Below, piece after piece: positions 42,442 to 50,720 of a stretch of 64,000 bases of DNA. How positions within the stretch are numbered: the stretch's first letter is position 1; each line of letters starts with the position of its first letter. The stretch comes from an uncultured Acetobacteraceae bacterium (GTDB lineage Bacteria; Pseudomonadota; Alphaproteobacteria; Acetobacterales; Acetobacteraceae). A model generated the notes under the pieces. It saw nothing but the letters and a program-made list of their open reading frames with translations. It was not told where the DNA came from and did no database searches. The DNA is taken from positions 1 through 64,000 of the forward strand of contig CALMVI010000040.1 in assembly GCA_937873095.1 (NCBI GenBank). Direction: 5' to 3'. The position numbers and the translations under genes were made by a program.

Positions 42442-42879
42442 TCAGAGTCCCTCTTGGCGGTAGCGCGTCAGCCAAAGCAGCGCGAGGGGTTGGCAGAGGA
42501 CGGCGAGGATGGACGAGCCTATCGGCAGGTCGGTGTGGTGCGTAGCAGGCGGGAGTTGCCAGGCTAGGATCAAACCCAGTAGCGCGAGTGGAACACCAAG
42601 GGCGATGATGACAGTAATGGCCGCTCGCACGAGAGTGCGCACACTTGGCGGGACAGGCGGCCAGAATATTAGGCGCATTGAAAACACGATGACGAAGCTG
42701 AAAATGAACATGACGAAACCGTCGACATTCACGGCGTCATCTGGATTGCCGCCACCGCGCCCGATGAGGGCGCCCCCGAGTCCGACGGCCATGAAAGTCA
42801 GGCCGACACACCCCATGGCCAGGGAAAAAAGATACCAGGCACTAGGGCGAGTGGACGACTTATCGGTTGATATCGTCAT
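42442..42879 (-). CDS. Small polytopic membrane protein, candidate immunity partner
   Basis: This 145-residue protein has four hydrophobic segments (WYLFSLAMGCVGLTFMAVGLGG, VDGFVMFIFSFVIVFSMRLIFW, RAAITVIIALGVPLALLGLILAW, GSSILAVLCQPLALLWL). Its ATG overlaps the stop of the upstream gene (ATGA), so the two are translationally coupled. I do not recognise the family. Small membrane proteins coupled to pore-type effectors are often their immunity proteins, which is the best guess from context. Base composition is lower in GC than flanking genes. Confidence 0.7.
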   Translation of the reverse strand: MTISTDKSSTRPSAWYLFSLAMGCVGLTFMAVGLGGALIGRGGGNPDDAVNVDGFVMFIFSFVIVFSMRLIFWPPVPPSVRTLVRAAITVIIALGVPLALLGLILAWQLPPATHHTDLPIGSSILAVLCQPLALLWLTRYRQEGL

Positions 42880-43961
42880 GCGTGAACCGCTGTGCAGTGC
42901 ACCTGCAAGTAGCTGAAAAACTGATGTAGCAACGACTTGTCTGTTTGTATTTCTTCTCGGACAAGCAGACCAACCGAGCCGGCGCCGGCAGCTTTGCCGG
43001 TCGCTTCCAACCTCAAGGCTGCTGATATCTGTTCGGTTCGTACCTGTGCGCGCAAGTTGGCGCGTGCGGCAATTTGATGCAAGCGCTCGGCGCGGGCAGC
43101 GTTTGTCGTCCGGGCGCTCATGTTAGTGGCAGCCTGGGCGGTTATACGATCCATCGCGCGCAGTTCGCGTATCTCGACCAGCTCCTTCACGAGTTTCACC
43201 CCGCCATACGCGACGTCGGGCAGCGTCATGACCGTCGCAACGATGCGAAACCGCTCAGTCTGCTTCTTGAAGTTCTCTGCGCGCTCGTCCTCTCCACCGA
43301 GTTCCATTGCGTAAGCGCCACCATCGGCGCCCAAAAGGATGACGCCGCCGACCAAACCAACCGCGCCCAACACGCCCAATCCGGTCGGCAGAAGGGCGAC
43401 GGACAGAGCAATGCAAAGAATGTCGAGGGCGACCCCTACTCCATCATCCTTGTGCGCGGTAAACATGCGGTTGAGGACGTTTCCCATGGCCTGGCTCATG
43501 GCGAGGCTGGCTTGGCTTTCCTGGAGGGCGGCCTTGCCTTGGGCTTCGAGGGCGTCGCGGATGAAGGTCTTCACCTTGCCCAGAAAGCCGGAGGGCGGCT
43601 TGGGTGGAGGTGGAGGTTTGTTCCATTCGAAGATGGAGACGGCGCCAATGCCTTCGCCGTCGCGTTTGGGCGCGCGGAAGGGGTAGAGGTTGCCGTTGGC
43701 GGTCCAGACGATGCCCGTGTCGGGTCCGCAAGCGCGGTCAACGAAGCGGGTCAGGCAAGTACGGGCCTCGTTCTGGTCGGCGTACGGGCCCCATTCCGGG
43801 GTCAGCATGAGCGTCACTTGGGTCTCCGTCTGCCGGCGGCGCATCGTATCTTGAAACGAGAGGGTTATCCAACCGTGAAAAGCCGCCGAGGCGTCGGCGA
43901 AGACGATCGGGTAAACCGGGTTGGGAACGTGCCGGGACTCAGTCTCGTGAACGGGCATCAT
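42876..43961 (-). CDS. Modular protein with proline linker and hydrophobic hairpin; candidate effector toxin
   Basis: This is a 361-residue protein of unknown family. Residues 1-114 are soluble and beta-rich (WITLSFQDTMRRRQTETQVTLMLTPEWGPYADQNEARTCLTRFVDRACG). Residues 116-123 are a proline linker (PPPPPKPP), and 125-170 an amphipathic helix. Residues 176-214 are a hydrophobic hairpin rich in Gly (DILCIALSVALLPTGLGVLGAVGLVGGVILLGAD), and 215-361 are charged helices. That plan resembles pore-forming contact-dependent effectors. There is no signal peptide. It is followed by a coupled membrane-protein gene. Codon use and GC content are unlike the neighbourhood, suggesting transfer. Confidence 0.7.
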   Translation of the reverse strand: MMPVHETESRHVPNPVYPIVFADASAAFHGWITLSFQDTMRRRQTETQVTLMLTPEWGPYADQNEARTCLTRFVDRACGPDTGIVWTANGNLYPFRAPKRDGEGIGAVSIFEWNKPPPPPKPPSGFLGKVKTFIRDALEAQGKAALQESQASLAMSQAMGNVLNRMFTAHKDDGVGVALDILCIALSVALLPTGLGVLGAVGLVGGVILLGADGGAYAMELGGEDERAENFKKQTERFRIVATVMTLPDVAYGGVKLVKELVEIRELRAMDRITAQAATNMSARTTNAARAERLHQIAARANLRAQVRTEQISAALRLEATGKAAGAGSVGLLVREEIQTDKSLLHQFFSYLQVHCTAVHA

Positions 43962-44026
43962 TCAGGTTATAAGGAGGCACCTCCTGCTTACACTCAGTAT
44001 TACCGTTTTGGTTACTGGACGAGGAT

Positions 44027-44470
44027 ATGATTTCCAGAGTGAGCGTCTTTGGCGTTATGGGCTCGGTTTTCTGCGCGACTTGTGCGGCCGCGCCGGCTGC
44101 ATCTTGCGACGCGCCTGCGGCGCTGCGTTTTGCGACCGGGTCGAGTTCAGGTGAAGTTTCGGGCGGGGTGACGCAGGGGGAGTTGGCGTGCTGGACGGTG
44201 TCGGCGAAGTCGGGGCAGGTCATGACGGCGACTGTCGATAGCACGGGTCAGAACGCGGTGATGCAGGTTTACCAGCCGGGTTGGAAAGTGGCCAAGGTGG
44301 ACGGGGATTATCGGTTTACAGGCAAGGCGCTGAAAGGTGCGGCGGAGGGGGATGACGCGATGAAGTGGTCGGGCGCGCTGCCGAAGACGGGGTCGTTCCT
44401 GCTTGTGGTGGGCGCCAGCAGGGGTGGCAGCAACTACAAGCTGGACGTGGAAATCACGAACGGACGTTAG
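44027..44470 (+). CDS. Secreted PPC-like (pre-peptidase C-terminal) domain protein
   Basis: This is a 147-residue protein. The signal peptide MISRVSVFGVMGSVFCATCAAAPA is followed by one domain: LRFATGSSSGEVSGGVTQGELACWTVSAKSGQVMTATVDSTGQNAVMQVYQPGW...LPKTGSFLLVVGASRGGSNYKLDVEI. The L-x-x-G-x-S-x-x-x-x-G-x(5)-x-D/C-W-x(4)-G-Q-x-x-x-x-x and G-x-Y/F-L-L-V-V-G pattern is like bacterial PPC domains. It is divergent from the toxin-like gene across 65 bases, within the low-GC patch. Role unknown. Confidence 0.7.
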   Translation: MISRVSVFGVMGSVFCATCAAAPAASCDAPAALRFATGSSSGEVSGGVTQGELACWTVSAKSGQVMTATVDSTGQNAVMQVYQPGWKVAKVDGDYRFTGKALKGAAEGDDAMKWSGALPKTGSFLLVVGASRGGSNYKLDVEITNGR

Positions 44471-44504
44471 AGCCGCCCCCCTCCCGCCGGCCGGGAGAGG
44501 GAAG

Positions 44505-44539
44505 CAAAAGTTCTTTGGTTCTTTCTTTCAAGAAAGAAC
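44505..44539 (+). repeat. Family B hairpin element, copy 4
   Basis: This 35-bp element has the stem GTTCTTTCTT-tc-AAGAAAGAAC. It is identical, in reverse orientation, to the copy at 58413-58447. It lies between convergent genes (PPC protein and aldehyde dehydrogenase) next to a GC-rich CTCCCG/CGGGAG hairpin, so it may serve as a terminator here. Confidence 0.85.
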
Positions 44540-44550
44540 TGCTTGCTGAC

Positions 44551-45987
44551 TTACTCCGCCGCAATCGCCCCATATCCAATCTCCGCCTTGGTCTCCAAGA
44601 ACTCGCCAAACGCAAGGTCGCCCCACTCGCGGCCGTTGCCGGATTGTTTGTAGCCGCCGAAGGGGGCCATGATGTCCATTCCGGCGCCGTTTATGTTGAC
44701 CTGGCCGGCGCGGAGGCGGGAGGCGACGTGGCGGAGCTGGGCTGGGTCGCGGCCCTGGACGTAGGCGGCCAGCCCGTAGGGGGTGTCGTTGGCGATGGCG
44801 ATGGCTTCGTCCACCGTGTCGTAGCCGAGGATGGCGATGACGGGGCCGAAGATTTCCTCGCGCGCTATTGTCATGTCGTTCGTGACTTGGGCGAATACTG
44901 TGGGGCGAACGTAGTAGCCGACCTCCAGGCCTTCCGGGCGGCCTGGACCGCCGGAGACGAGTTTGGCGCCTTCTTCGATGCCGCGGTTGATCAGGCCCTG
45001 TATCTTGGTCCATTGCGCCTCGCTGACGACGGGACCGAGCTCGGCGTTGCCTTGCGGGTCGCCGACGGTCGTGGCGTCGGCCGCGGCGCGGGCGATGTCG
45101 ATCACCTGGGGCATCAGCGTGTGCGGGGCGAGCATGCGGGTGGGGGCGTTGCAGGACTGGCCGGTGTTCTGCATCACGTGCTTGACGCCGCGGGTGACGG
45201 CCGATTGCAGGTCGGCGTCGGGCAGGATGATGTTGGGGGATTTGCCGCCGAGTTCCTGGTGGACGCGCTTGACGGTGGGGGCCGCGGCGCGGGCAACCTC
45301 GATGCCGGCGCGGGTGGAGCCGGTGAAGCTGACGAGGTCGATTTCGGGGTGGGCGCTGATCGCGGCGCCGACGCCTGGGCCGTCGCCGTTGACGAGGTTG
45401 AAGACGCCTGGGGGAACGCCGGCCTCGTGGAGGATTTCGGCCAGGATGATGCCGCTGAACGGGGCGATTTCGCTGGGTTTGAGGATCATGGTGCAGCCGA
45501 CGGCCAAGGCGGGGGCCACCTTGCAGGCGATCTGGTTGATCGGCCAATTCCAGGGGGTGATGAAGCCGCACACGCCGATGGGCTCGCGGGCGATGAGCGT
45601 GGTGCCGCGCATCTCCTCGAACACGTAGTTGGCGAGGATGCCCTGGGCGGCCTGGAAGTGGCCGATGCCGATGGCGGCTTGCGCGTTCTGGCTGAGGCTG
45701 ACCGGGGCGCCCATCTCCTCGGTGATGGCGGCTGCCATGTCGTTGTAGCGGGATTTGTAGACGTCGATGATGCGGCCGAGCAGGGCCAGGCGGTCGTCCC
45801 GGGTGGTGCGGGAGAAGGATTCGAAGGCGCGTAGGGCGGCGTGGGCCGCGCGGTCGACATCGGCCCCTGCCCCGAGCGAGATCCGGCCGCAGGGGCGTTC
45901 GGTGGCGGGGTTGATGACGTCGAGGGCTTTCGGGGCGGCGGGGTCGACCCAGGCGCCGTCGATGTAGAACTGTGTGTAGTCGCGCAT
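44551..45987 (-). CDS. NAD(P)-dependent aldehyde dehydrogenase
   Basis: This is a 478-residue aldehyde dehydrogenase. GFITPWNWPINQIACKVAPALAVGCTMILKPSE is the cofactor-binding signature, VHQELGGKSPNI contains the general-base Glu, and NTGQSCNAPTRML the catalytic Cys. EEIFGPVIAILGYD is the C-terminal block. I use ATG 45987 (MRDYTQFYIDGAWV), because the track leader before it is not conserved. It is divergent from frmA and could oxidise aldehydes from the amine-degradation genes, though the substrate is not determined. Confidence 0.93.
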   Translation of the reverse strand: MRDYTQFYIDGAWVDPAAPKALDVINPATERPCGRISLGAGADVDRAAHAALRAFESFSRTTRDDRLALLGRIIDVYKSRYNDMAAAITEEMGAPVSLSQNAQAAIGIGHFQAAQGILANYVFEEMRGTTLIAREPIGVCGFITPWNWPINQIACKVAPALAVGCTMILKPSEIAPFSGIILAEILHEAGVPPGVFNLVNGDGPGVGAAISAHPEIDLVSFTGSTRAGIEVARAAAPTVKRVHQELGGKSPNIILPDADLQSAVTRGVKHVMQNTGQSCNAPTRMLAPHTLMPQVIDIARAAADATTVGDPQGNAELGPVVSEAQWTKIQGLINRGIEEGAKLVSGGPGRPEGLEVGYYVRPTVFAQVTNDMTIAREEIFGPVIAILGYDTVDEAIAIANDTPYGLAAYVQGRDPAQLRHVASRLRAGQVNINGAGMDIMAPFGGYKQSGNGREWGDLAFGEFLETKAEIGYGAIAAE

Positions 45988-46127
45988 GTTGGCCTCGTGG
46001 TTGTTGGGCGTCCCGGGCGGCACCCTATGGGGTTCGGGGCGGACGTGCCAGGGTGGGCGTCAACGGGGACGAAGGTTCTATCGCGCGGTGGGGCGTGGGA
46101 TGGGATGGCAGGCCGGTGCGGGTCCAC

Positions 46128-46142
46128 GCCGACTGTGTCGGC
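46128..46142. promoter_or_regulatory. Small perfect dyad in the ALDH/frmA divergent spacer
   Basis: GCCGAC-tgt-GTCGGC is a perfect 6-bp inverted repeat in the 250-base spacer between the divergent aldehyde dehydrogenase and frmA genes. It is a candidate regulator site, though chance occurrence in GC-rich DNA is possible. Confidence 0.35.
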
Positions 46143-46237
46143 CAGACCCGCTCTGGTCTTGGTTCTGGCGAGCGGCTTTCCTGCCCAGGCTGATTCCAGT
46201 CCGGACGGGGCTGCTCTGGGGTTTTGGGAGAGAGAGC

Positions 46238-47347
46238 ATGGATGTTCGCGCGGCCGTTGCGTTCGAGGCGGGAAAGCCGCTGACGATCGAGACCGTTCAG
46301 CTGGAAGGCCCGAAGGCGGGGGAGGTTCTGGTCGAGATCAAGGCAACGGGCATCTGCCACACGGACAAGTACACGCTGTCCGGCGCGGATTCCGAAGGGC
46401 TGTTTCCGTGCATCCTGGGACATGAGGGCGCGGGCGTGGTGGTCGATATCGGGCCGGGGGTGACGGCCCTGAAGAAAGGCGACCACGTGATTCCGCTGTA
46501 CACGCCGGAGTGCAGGCAGTGCAAAAGCTGCCTCAGCCGGAAGACCAATCTGTGCACGGCGATACGAGCTACGCAGGGCCGCGGCGTGATGCCGGACGGG
46601 ACGAGCCGGTTCAGCTTCCAGGGCAAGCCGCTGTATCATTACATGGGCTGTTCGACTTTTGCGAACTTCACGGTGCTGCCGGAGATCGCGCTGGCCAAGG
46701 TGCGGGAGGACGCGCCGTTCGAGAAGATCTGCTACATCGGCTGCGGTGTGACGACAGGCGTGGGGGCGGTGATCTACACGGCGAAGGTCGCGCCCGGCGA
46801 CAAGGTTGTGGTGTTCGGGCTGGGCGGAATCGGGCTGAACGTGTTGCAGGGCGCGCGGATCGCAGGGGCCGACATGATCGTGGGCGTGGACGTCAATCCA
46901 GGCCGCAAGGAACTCGCCGAAAAATTCGGCATGACGCATTTCGTCAATCCCAAGGAGGTCGAGGGCGACATCGTGCCGCATCTGGTGGCGCTGACCGATG
47001 GCGGGGCGGACCATAGTTTCGAGTGCGTGGGCAACACCACGCTGATGCGGCAGGCGCTGGAATGCGCGCATCGCGGCTGGGGCAAGAGCACCATCATCGG
47101 CGTTGCTGCGTCCGGCCAGGAGATCTCGACACGGCCGTTCCAGCTGGTGACGGGGCGTGTGTGGCAGGGCAGCGCGTTCGGGGGCGCGCGGGGGCGGACG
47201 GACACGCCGAAGATGGTCGACTGGTACATGGACAAGAAGATCAACATCGACGACCTGATCACGCACATCCTGCCGCTGGAGAAGATCAACGACGGGTTCG
47301 ACCTGATGACGCGAGGCGAGAGCATCCGCAGCGTGGTCGTTTACTGA
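46238..47347 (+). CDS. frmA: S-(hydroxymethyl)glutathione dehydrogenase / class III alcohol dehydrogenase
   Basis: This is a 369-residue zinc-dependent dehydrogenase. TGICHTDKYTLSG gives the first zinc ligands, GHEGAGVVVDIGPGV the second, and PECRQCKSCLSRKTNLC the four structural-zinc cysteines. VVVFGLGGIGLNVLQGARIAGA is the NAD-binding fold. It oxidises the glutathione adduct of formaldehyde to S-formylglutathione. ATG 46238 has GGGAGAGAG upstream; the 453-residue track ORF adds a shadow leader. fghA follows one base after its stop. Confidence 0.96.
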   Translation: MDVRAAVAFEAGKPLTIETVQLEGPKAGEVLVEIKATGICHTDKYTLSGADSEGLFPCILGHEGAGVVVDIGPGVTALKKGDHVIPLYTPECRQCKSCLSRKTNLCTAIRATQGRGVMPDGTSRFSFQGKPLYHYMGCSTFANFTVLPEIALAKVREDAPFEKICYIGCGVTTGVGAVIYTAKVAPGDKVVVFGLGGIGLNVLQGARIAGADMIVGVDVNPGRKELAEKFGMTHFVNPKEVEGDIVPHLVALTDGGADHSFECVGNTTLMRQALECAHRGWGKSTIIGVAASGQEISTRPFQLVTGRVWQGSAFGGARGRTDTPKMVDWYMDKKINIDDLITHILPLEKINDGFDLMTRGESIRSVVVY

Positions 47348-47348
47348 C

Positions 47349-48188
47349 ATGGCGCTGGAGAAGCGCAGCGAGAGCGCGTGTTTCGGCGGACGGCTGGGGG
47401 TGTACAGCCACCAGTCGCGGGAGACCGGGACGGAGATGGCGGTGTCGGTGTTCCTGCCGCCAGCGGCCGCGTCCGGGGCGTGTCCTTTGCTGTATTACCT
47501 GGCCGGACTGACCTGCACGCAGGACACGTTCGTGCAGAAGGCCGGGGCGCAGCGGGTGGCGGCCGAGCTGGGGCTGATCCTGGTCGCACCCGACACGAGC
47601 CCGCGCGGGGCGGGCATCCCAGGCGAGGACGCGGACTGGGATTTCGGCACCGGCGCCGGGTTCTACCTGGACGCGACGCAGGCGCCCTGGTCGAAGAACT
47701 ACCGCATGGGCAGCTACGTCAACGAGGAGCTGCCTGCGCTGATCGCCGAGGCGTTTCCGGTGAAGGCAGGGGCGGCCGGCATCATGGGCCACTCGATGGG
47801 CGGGCATGGCGCGCTGGTTTCGGCGTTACGGCATCCCGGCAAGTGGCAGTCGGTCTCGGCCCTGGCGCCAATCTGTCATCCGGTCGACGTGCCGTGGGGG
47901 CACAAGGCGTTCGGCAACTACCTGGGACCGGACCGCGCTGCGTGGGACGAGTACGACGCCAGCGTGCTGATGGCGCGCCGCGCGTTTCCGGGGCCGGTGC
48001 TGGTGGACCAGGGATTGGCGGACCAATTCCTGGCGGTGCAGCTGCGGCCCGAGGCCTTGGAAGCGGCGGCCGAGAAATCGGGGCAGGCGCTGACTCTGCG
48101 CAGGCATGACGGTTACGATCATTCCTACTGGTTCATCCAGACCGTGATCGAGGACCATCTGCGCCACCATGCGGATGCCCTGACGTGA
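47349..48188 (+). CDS. fghA: S-formylglutathione hydrolase
   Basis: This is a 279-residue serine esterase. FLPPAAASGACPLLYYLAGLTCTQDTFVQKAG is the conserved N-terminal strand and oxyanion region, MGHSMGGHGALVSAL contains the catalytic Ser, and VDQGLADQFL and HDGYDHSYWFI supply the Asp and His. It hydrolyses S-formylglutathione to formate and glutathione, completing glutathione-dependent formaldehyde oxidation with frmA, one base upstream. Confidence 0.96.
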   Translation: MALEKRSESACFGGRLGVYSHQSRETGTEMAVSVFLPPAAASGACPLLYYLAGLTCTQDTFVQKAGAQRVAAELGLILVAPDTSPRGAGIPGEDADWDFGTGAGFYLDATQAPWSKNYRMGSYVNEELPALIAEAFPVKAGAAGIMGHSMGGHGALVSALRHPGKWQSVSALAPICHPVDVPWGHKAFGNYLGPDRAAWDEYDASVLMARRAFPGPVLVDQGLADQFLAVQLRPEALEAAAEKSGQALTLRRHDGYDHSYWFIQTVIEDHLRHHADALT

Positions 48189-48318
48189 ACGGCGAAGGGT
48201 GATGCGTGCGCCGCGCGACGCTGCCGGCGCCGTTCGCGGCCGTTAACGATCGGCAGCGCGGCGCGACAGAATTGAGGGGCGCCTTGCCGGGCCGGTGCCT
48301 CGCCTCACATCAGGCGCC

Positions 48319-50088
48319 ATGCCCGATTCCGTGAAGCCGCACGCCAACCCAGCCTCGCTCCGGCTGCTGCTGCCCTACCTGCGGCCCTATGCCGGGCACA
48401 TGGCCGGTGCGAGCGTGGCGTTGCTGGCGGCGGCGGGGCTGGTGCTGGGCATCGGGCAGGGATTGCGGCGCCTGATCGATGGCGGGTTCGGCAGCCACAG
48501 CGCCGCGTCGCTGAACGGCGCCGCACTCGGCATGTTCGGCGTGGTCGCGGCGCTGGCGGTGGCGACCTACGCACGGTTTACGCTCATATCCTGGCTCGGC
48601 GAGCGCGTGGGCGCCGACCTGCGGCGGGCGCTGTTCGACCACGTCATCACGCTCTCACCAGGCTATTTCGAGACCGCGCGCACCGGCGACATCCTCAGCC
48701 GAATGACGGCCGATGTCAGCGTGCTGCAGACGCTGGTGGGCTCGGCGATCTCGATGTGGGTGCGCAGTGCGCTGACGGCGGTGGGTGCGCTCGTTCTGCT
48801 GGTGGCGACCAGCGCCAAGCTGGCGGGGATCATCGTCCTGGTGGTGCCGCTGGTGGTGGTGCCGCTGATCGTGTTCGGCCGGCGCGAGAAGAGGCTGTCG
48901 CGCATCGCCCAGGACAGGGTTGGCGACCTCGGCGCCTATGCCGAGGAGACGCTGTCCGCCCTGCCGACGGTGCAGGCCTTCACCCACGAGCCGGTCGACC
49001 GCGTCCTGTACTCCACCCGGATCGAGCAGTCGGTCGCCGCCGCCGTGCGCCGCATCCGGACGCGCGCGTTGCTGATCCTGGTGGTCATCCTGCTCGGGTT
49101 CGGGGCGATCACCTTCAGCCTGTGGGTCGGCGGGCGCGACGTGATCGCCGGGCGGATGACGGGCGGGGATCTGGCCGCCTTCGTGTTCTACGCGGTCATG
49201 CTGGCGGGGGCGGGGGGCACGCTGAGCGAGCTGTGGGGCGAGATGCAGCGGGCCGCCGGTGCTGCAGACAGGTTGGCCGAGCTGCTGGCCGAGCGGCCGG
49301 CGATCGCCGCCCCCGACCGCCCGGTGCCGCTGCCGGCCCCCGGGCCAGGCGCGGTGCGGTTCGACGACGTGGTGTTCCGCTATCCGTCACGGCCCGATGC
49401 CCCAGCGCTGGACGGCGTGTCGCTGCAGGTGGCACCCGGCGAGACGGTGGCCCTGGTCGGACCGTCGGGTGCGGGCAAGACCACGGTGTTCCAATTGCTG
49501 CAGCGGTTCTACGACGTGCAGTCCGGCCAGGTTGTGGTCGACGGGGTGGATGTGCGCGACGCCGACCCGGCGGTGCTGCGGCAGCGTCTGGCGGTGGTGC
49601 CGCAGGACCCGGTGATCTTCTCGGCCAACGCGTGGGAGAACATACGCTACGGACGGCCGGATGCGACCGACGAGGAGGTCCGCCGGGCGGCCGAGACGGC
49701 GGCGGCCGACTTCCTGTTCGAGTTGCCGGACGGGCTGGACACGTTCCTGGGCGAACGCGGGGTGCGGCTGTCCGGCGGCCAGAAGCAGCGTGTGGCGATC
49801 GCGCGCGCGGTGCTGCGCCGTGCCCCCATCCTGCTGCTGGACGAGGCGACCAGCGCGCTGGATGCCGAAAGCGAGCAGGCGGTGCAGCACGCGCTGACGG
49901 TGCTGGGGCGCAACCGCACCACTCTGGTGGTGGCGCACCGGCTGGCGACGATCAGGCGGGCAGACCGCATCGTGGTGATCGAGCGCGGGCGCGTGGTGGC
50001 CCAAGGGACGCATGACGCCTTGGCGCGCGAGGGCGGGCTGTATGCACGACTGGCGGCGCTGCAGTTCGGTGCTGCGGCGGCGGCGTAA
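48319..50088 (+). CDS. ABC exporter, fused permease/ATPase (MsbA/MDR type)
   Basis: This is a 589-residue half-transporter. Six transmembrane helices in residues 1-310 are followed by an ABC domain with Walker A VGPSGAGKT, signature LSGGQKQR, Walker B ILLLDEATSALD and the H loop VVAHRLATI. It dimerises in the inner membrane and exports a hydrophobic substrate, perhaps lipid or drug. The membrane domain resembles exporters often annotated next to diverse genes and does not identify the substrate. ATG 48319 (MPDSVKPH) starts the conserved region. Confidence 0.92.
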   Translation: MPDSVKPHANPASLRLLLPYLRPYAGHMAGASVALLAAAGLVLGIGQGLRRLIDGGFGSHSAASLNGAALGMFGVVAALAVATYARFTLISWLGERVGADLRRALFDHVITLSPGYFETARTGDILSRMTADVSVLQTLVGSAISMWVRSALTAVGALVLLVATSAKLAGIIVLVVPLVVVPLIVFGRREKRLSRIAQDRVGDLGAYAEETLSALPTVQAFTHEPVDRVLYSTRIEQSVAAAVRRIRTRALLILVVILLGFGAITFSLWVGGRDVIAGRMTGGDLAAFVFYAVMLAGAGGTLSELWGEMQRAAGAADRLAELLAERPAIAAPDRPVPLPAPGPGAVRFDDVVFRYPSRPDAPALDGVSLQVAPGETVALVGPSGAGKTTVFQLLQRFYDVQSGQVVVDGVDVRDADPAVLRQRLAVVPQDPVIFSANAWENIRYGRPDATDEEVRRAAETAAADFLFELPDGLDTFLGERGVRLSGGQKQRVAIARAVLRRAPILLLDEATSALDAESEQAVQHALTVLGRNRTTLVVAHRLATIRRADRIVVIERGRVVAQGTHDALAREGGLYARLAALQFGAAAAA

Positions 50089-50121
50089 GGTCGGGTAGGC
50101 TGTCGGCCGGAGGAACTTGTC

Positions 50122-50604
50122 ATGCCTGACGGTCTGTACGAGCAGGATGCGCTGGCCTGGTCCGAGCGGCAGGCGGCGCTGTTGCGTCGGTTGGCGGCGG
50201 GCGAACGGGTGAACGAGTCGGTGGACTGGGCCAACGTGATCGAGGAAGTCCAGGACGTGGGTCTGTCGGAGTTGCACGGGTGCGAAAGCCTGCTGGAGCA
50301 GGCGTTGCGGCATCTGCTGAAGCTTCATGTCTGGCCGGACAGCCAATCGGCGGCGCATTGGCGCGGCGAGATCGTCGTCTTCCTCGGCAGCGCTCGGCGG
50401 CGTTTTTCTCCCTCGATGAGGCAGCGCATCGACCTGGCCGGCATCTACGCGGACGCGTTCAGGGCCGTCGAGACCGAACGCGGACAGACATCTGTGGCGG
50501 ACAACTTGGCCGGGACATGTCCTTTCACTCTCGACGACCTGCTGTCGAGCCGGCCTGACCTGGCAAAGTTGGTGTCTCGTCTTGGACACAGTGGATTTCT
50601 ATAG
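50122..50604 (+). CDS. DUF29 family protein
   Basis: This is a 160-residue protein: YEQDALAWSERQAALLRRLAAGERVNESVDWANVIEEVQDVGLSELHGCESLLEQALRHLLKLHVWP. The D-x-x-x-W-x(3)-Q-A-x-L-L-R and D-W-x-N-(V/I)-x-E-E-(I/V) blocks are typical of the DUF29 family, common in cyanobacteria and proteobacteria and often multicopy. The function is unknown. The start has GGAGGAAC seven bases upstream. Confidence 0.88.
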   Translation: MPDGLYEQDALAWSERQAALLRRLAAGERVNESVDWANVIEEVQDVGLSELHGCESLLEQALRHLLKLHVWPDSQSAAHWRGEIVVFLGSARRRFSPSMRQRIDLAGIYADAFRAVETERGQTSVADNLAGTCPFTLDDLLSSRPDLAKLVSRLGHSGFL

Positions 50605-50720
50605 CTTCAGACCCGTCCAAGGCACCGGCGCGTCGCGGTCTCGGCTGACACCACGCGCTTCAAGACCACGCCGACCCCGGCTCGTGCCAGATCGCTGCCG
50701 GTAAGGGCCCCTTACACTGG

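Noticed and set aside
44365-45834. 489-residue plus-strand ORF antisense to the aldehyde dehydrogenase gene
   Set aside because: It is an acidic, Gly/Ala/Asp-rich shadow of a strong aldehyde dehydrogenase gene on the other strand.
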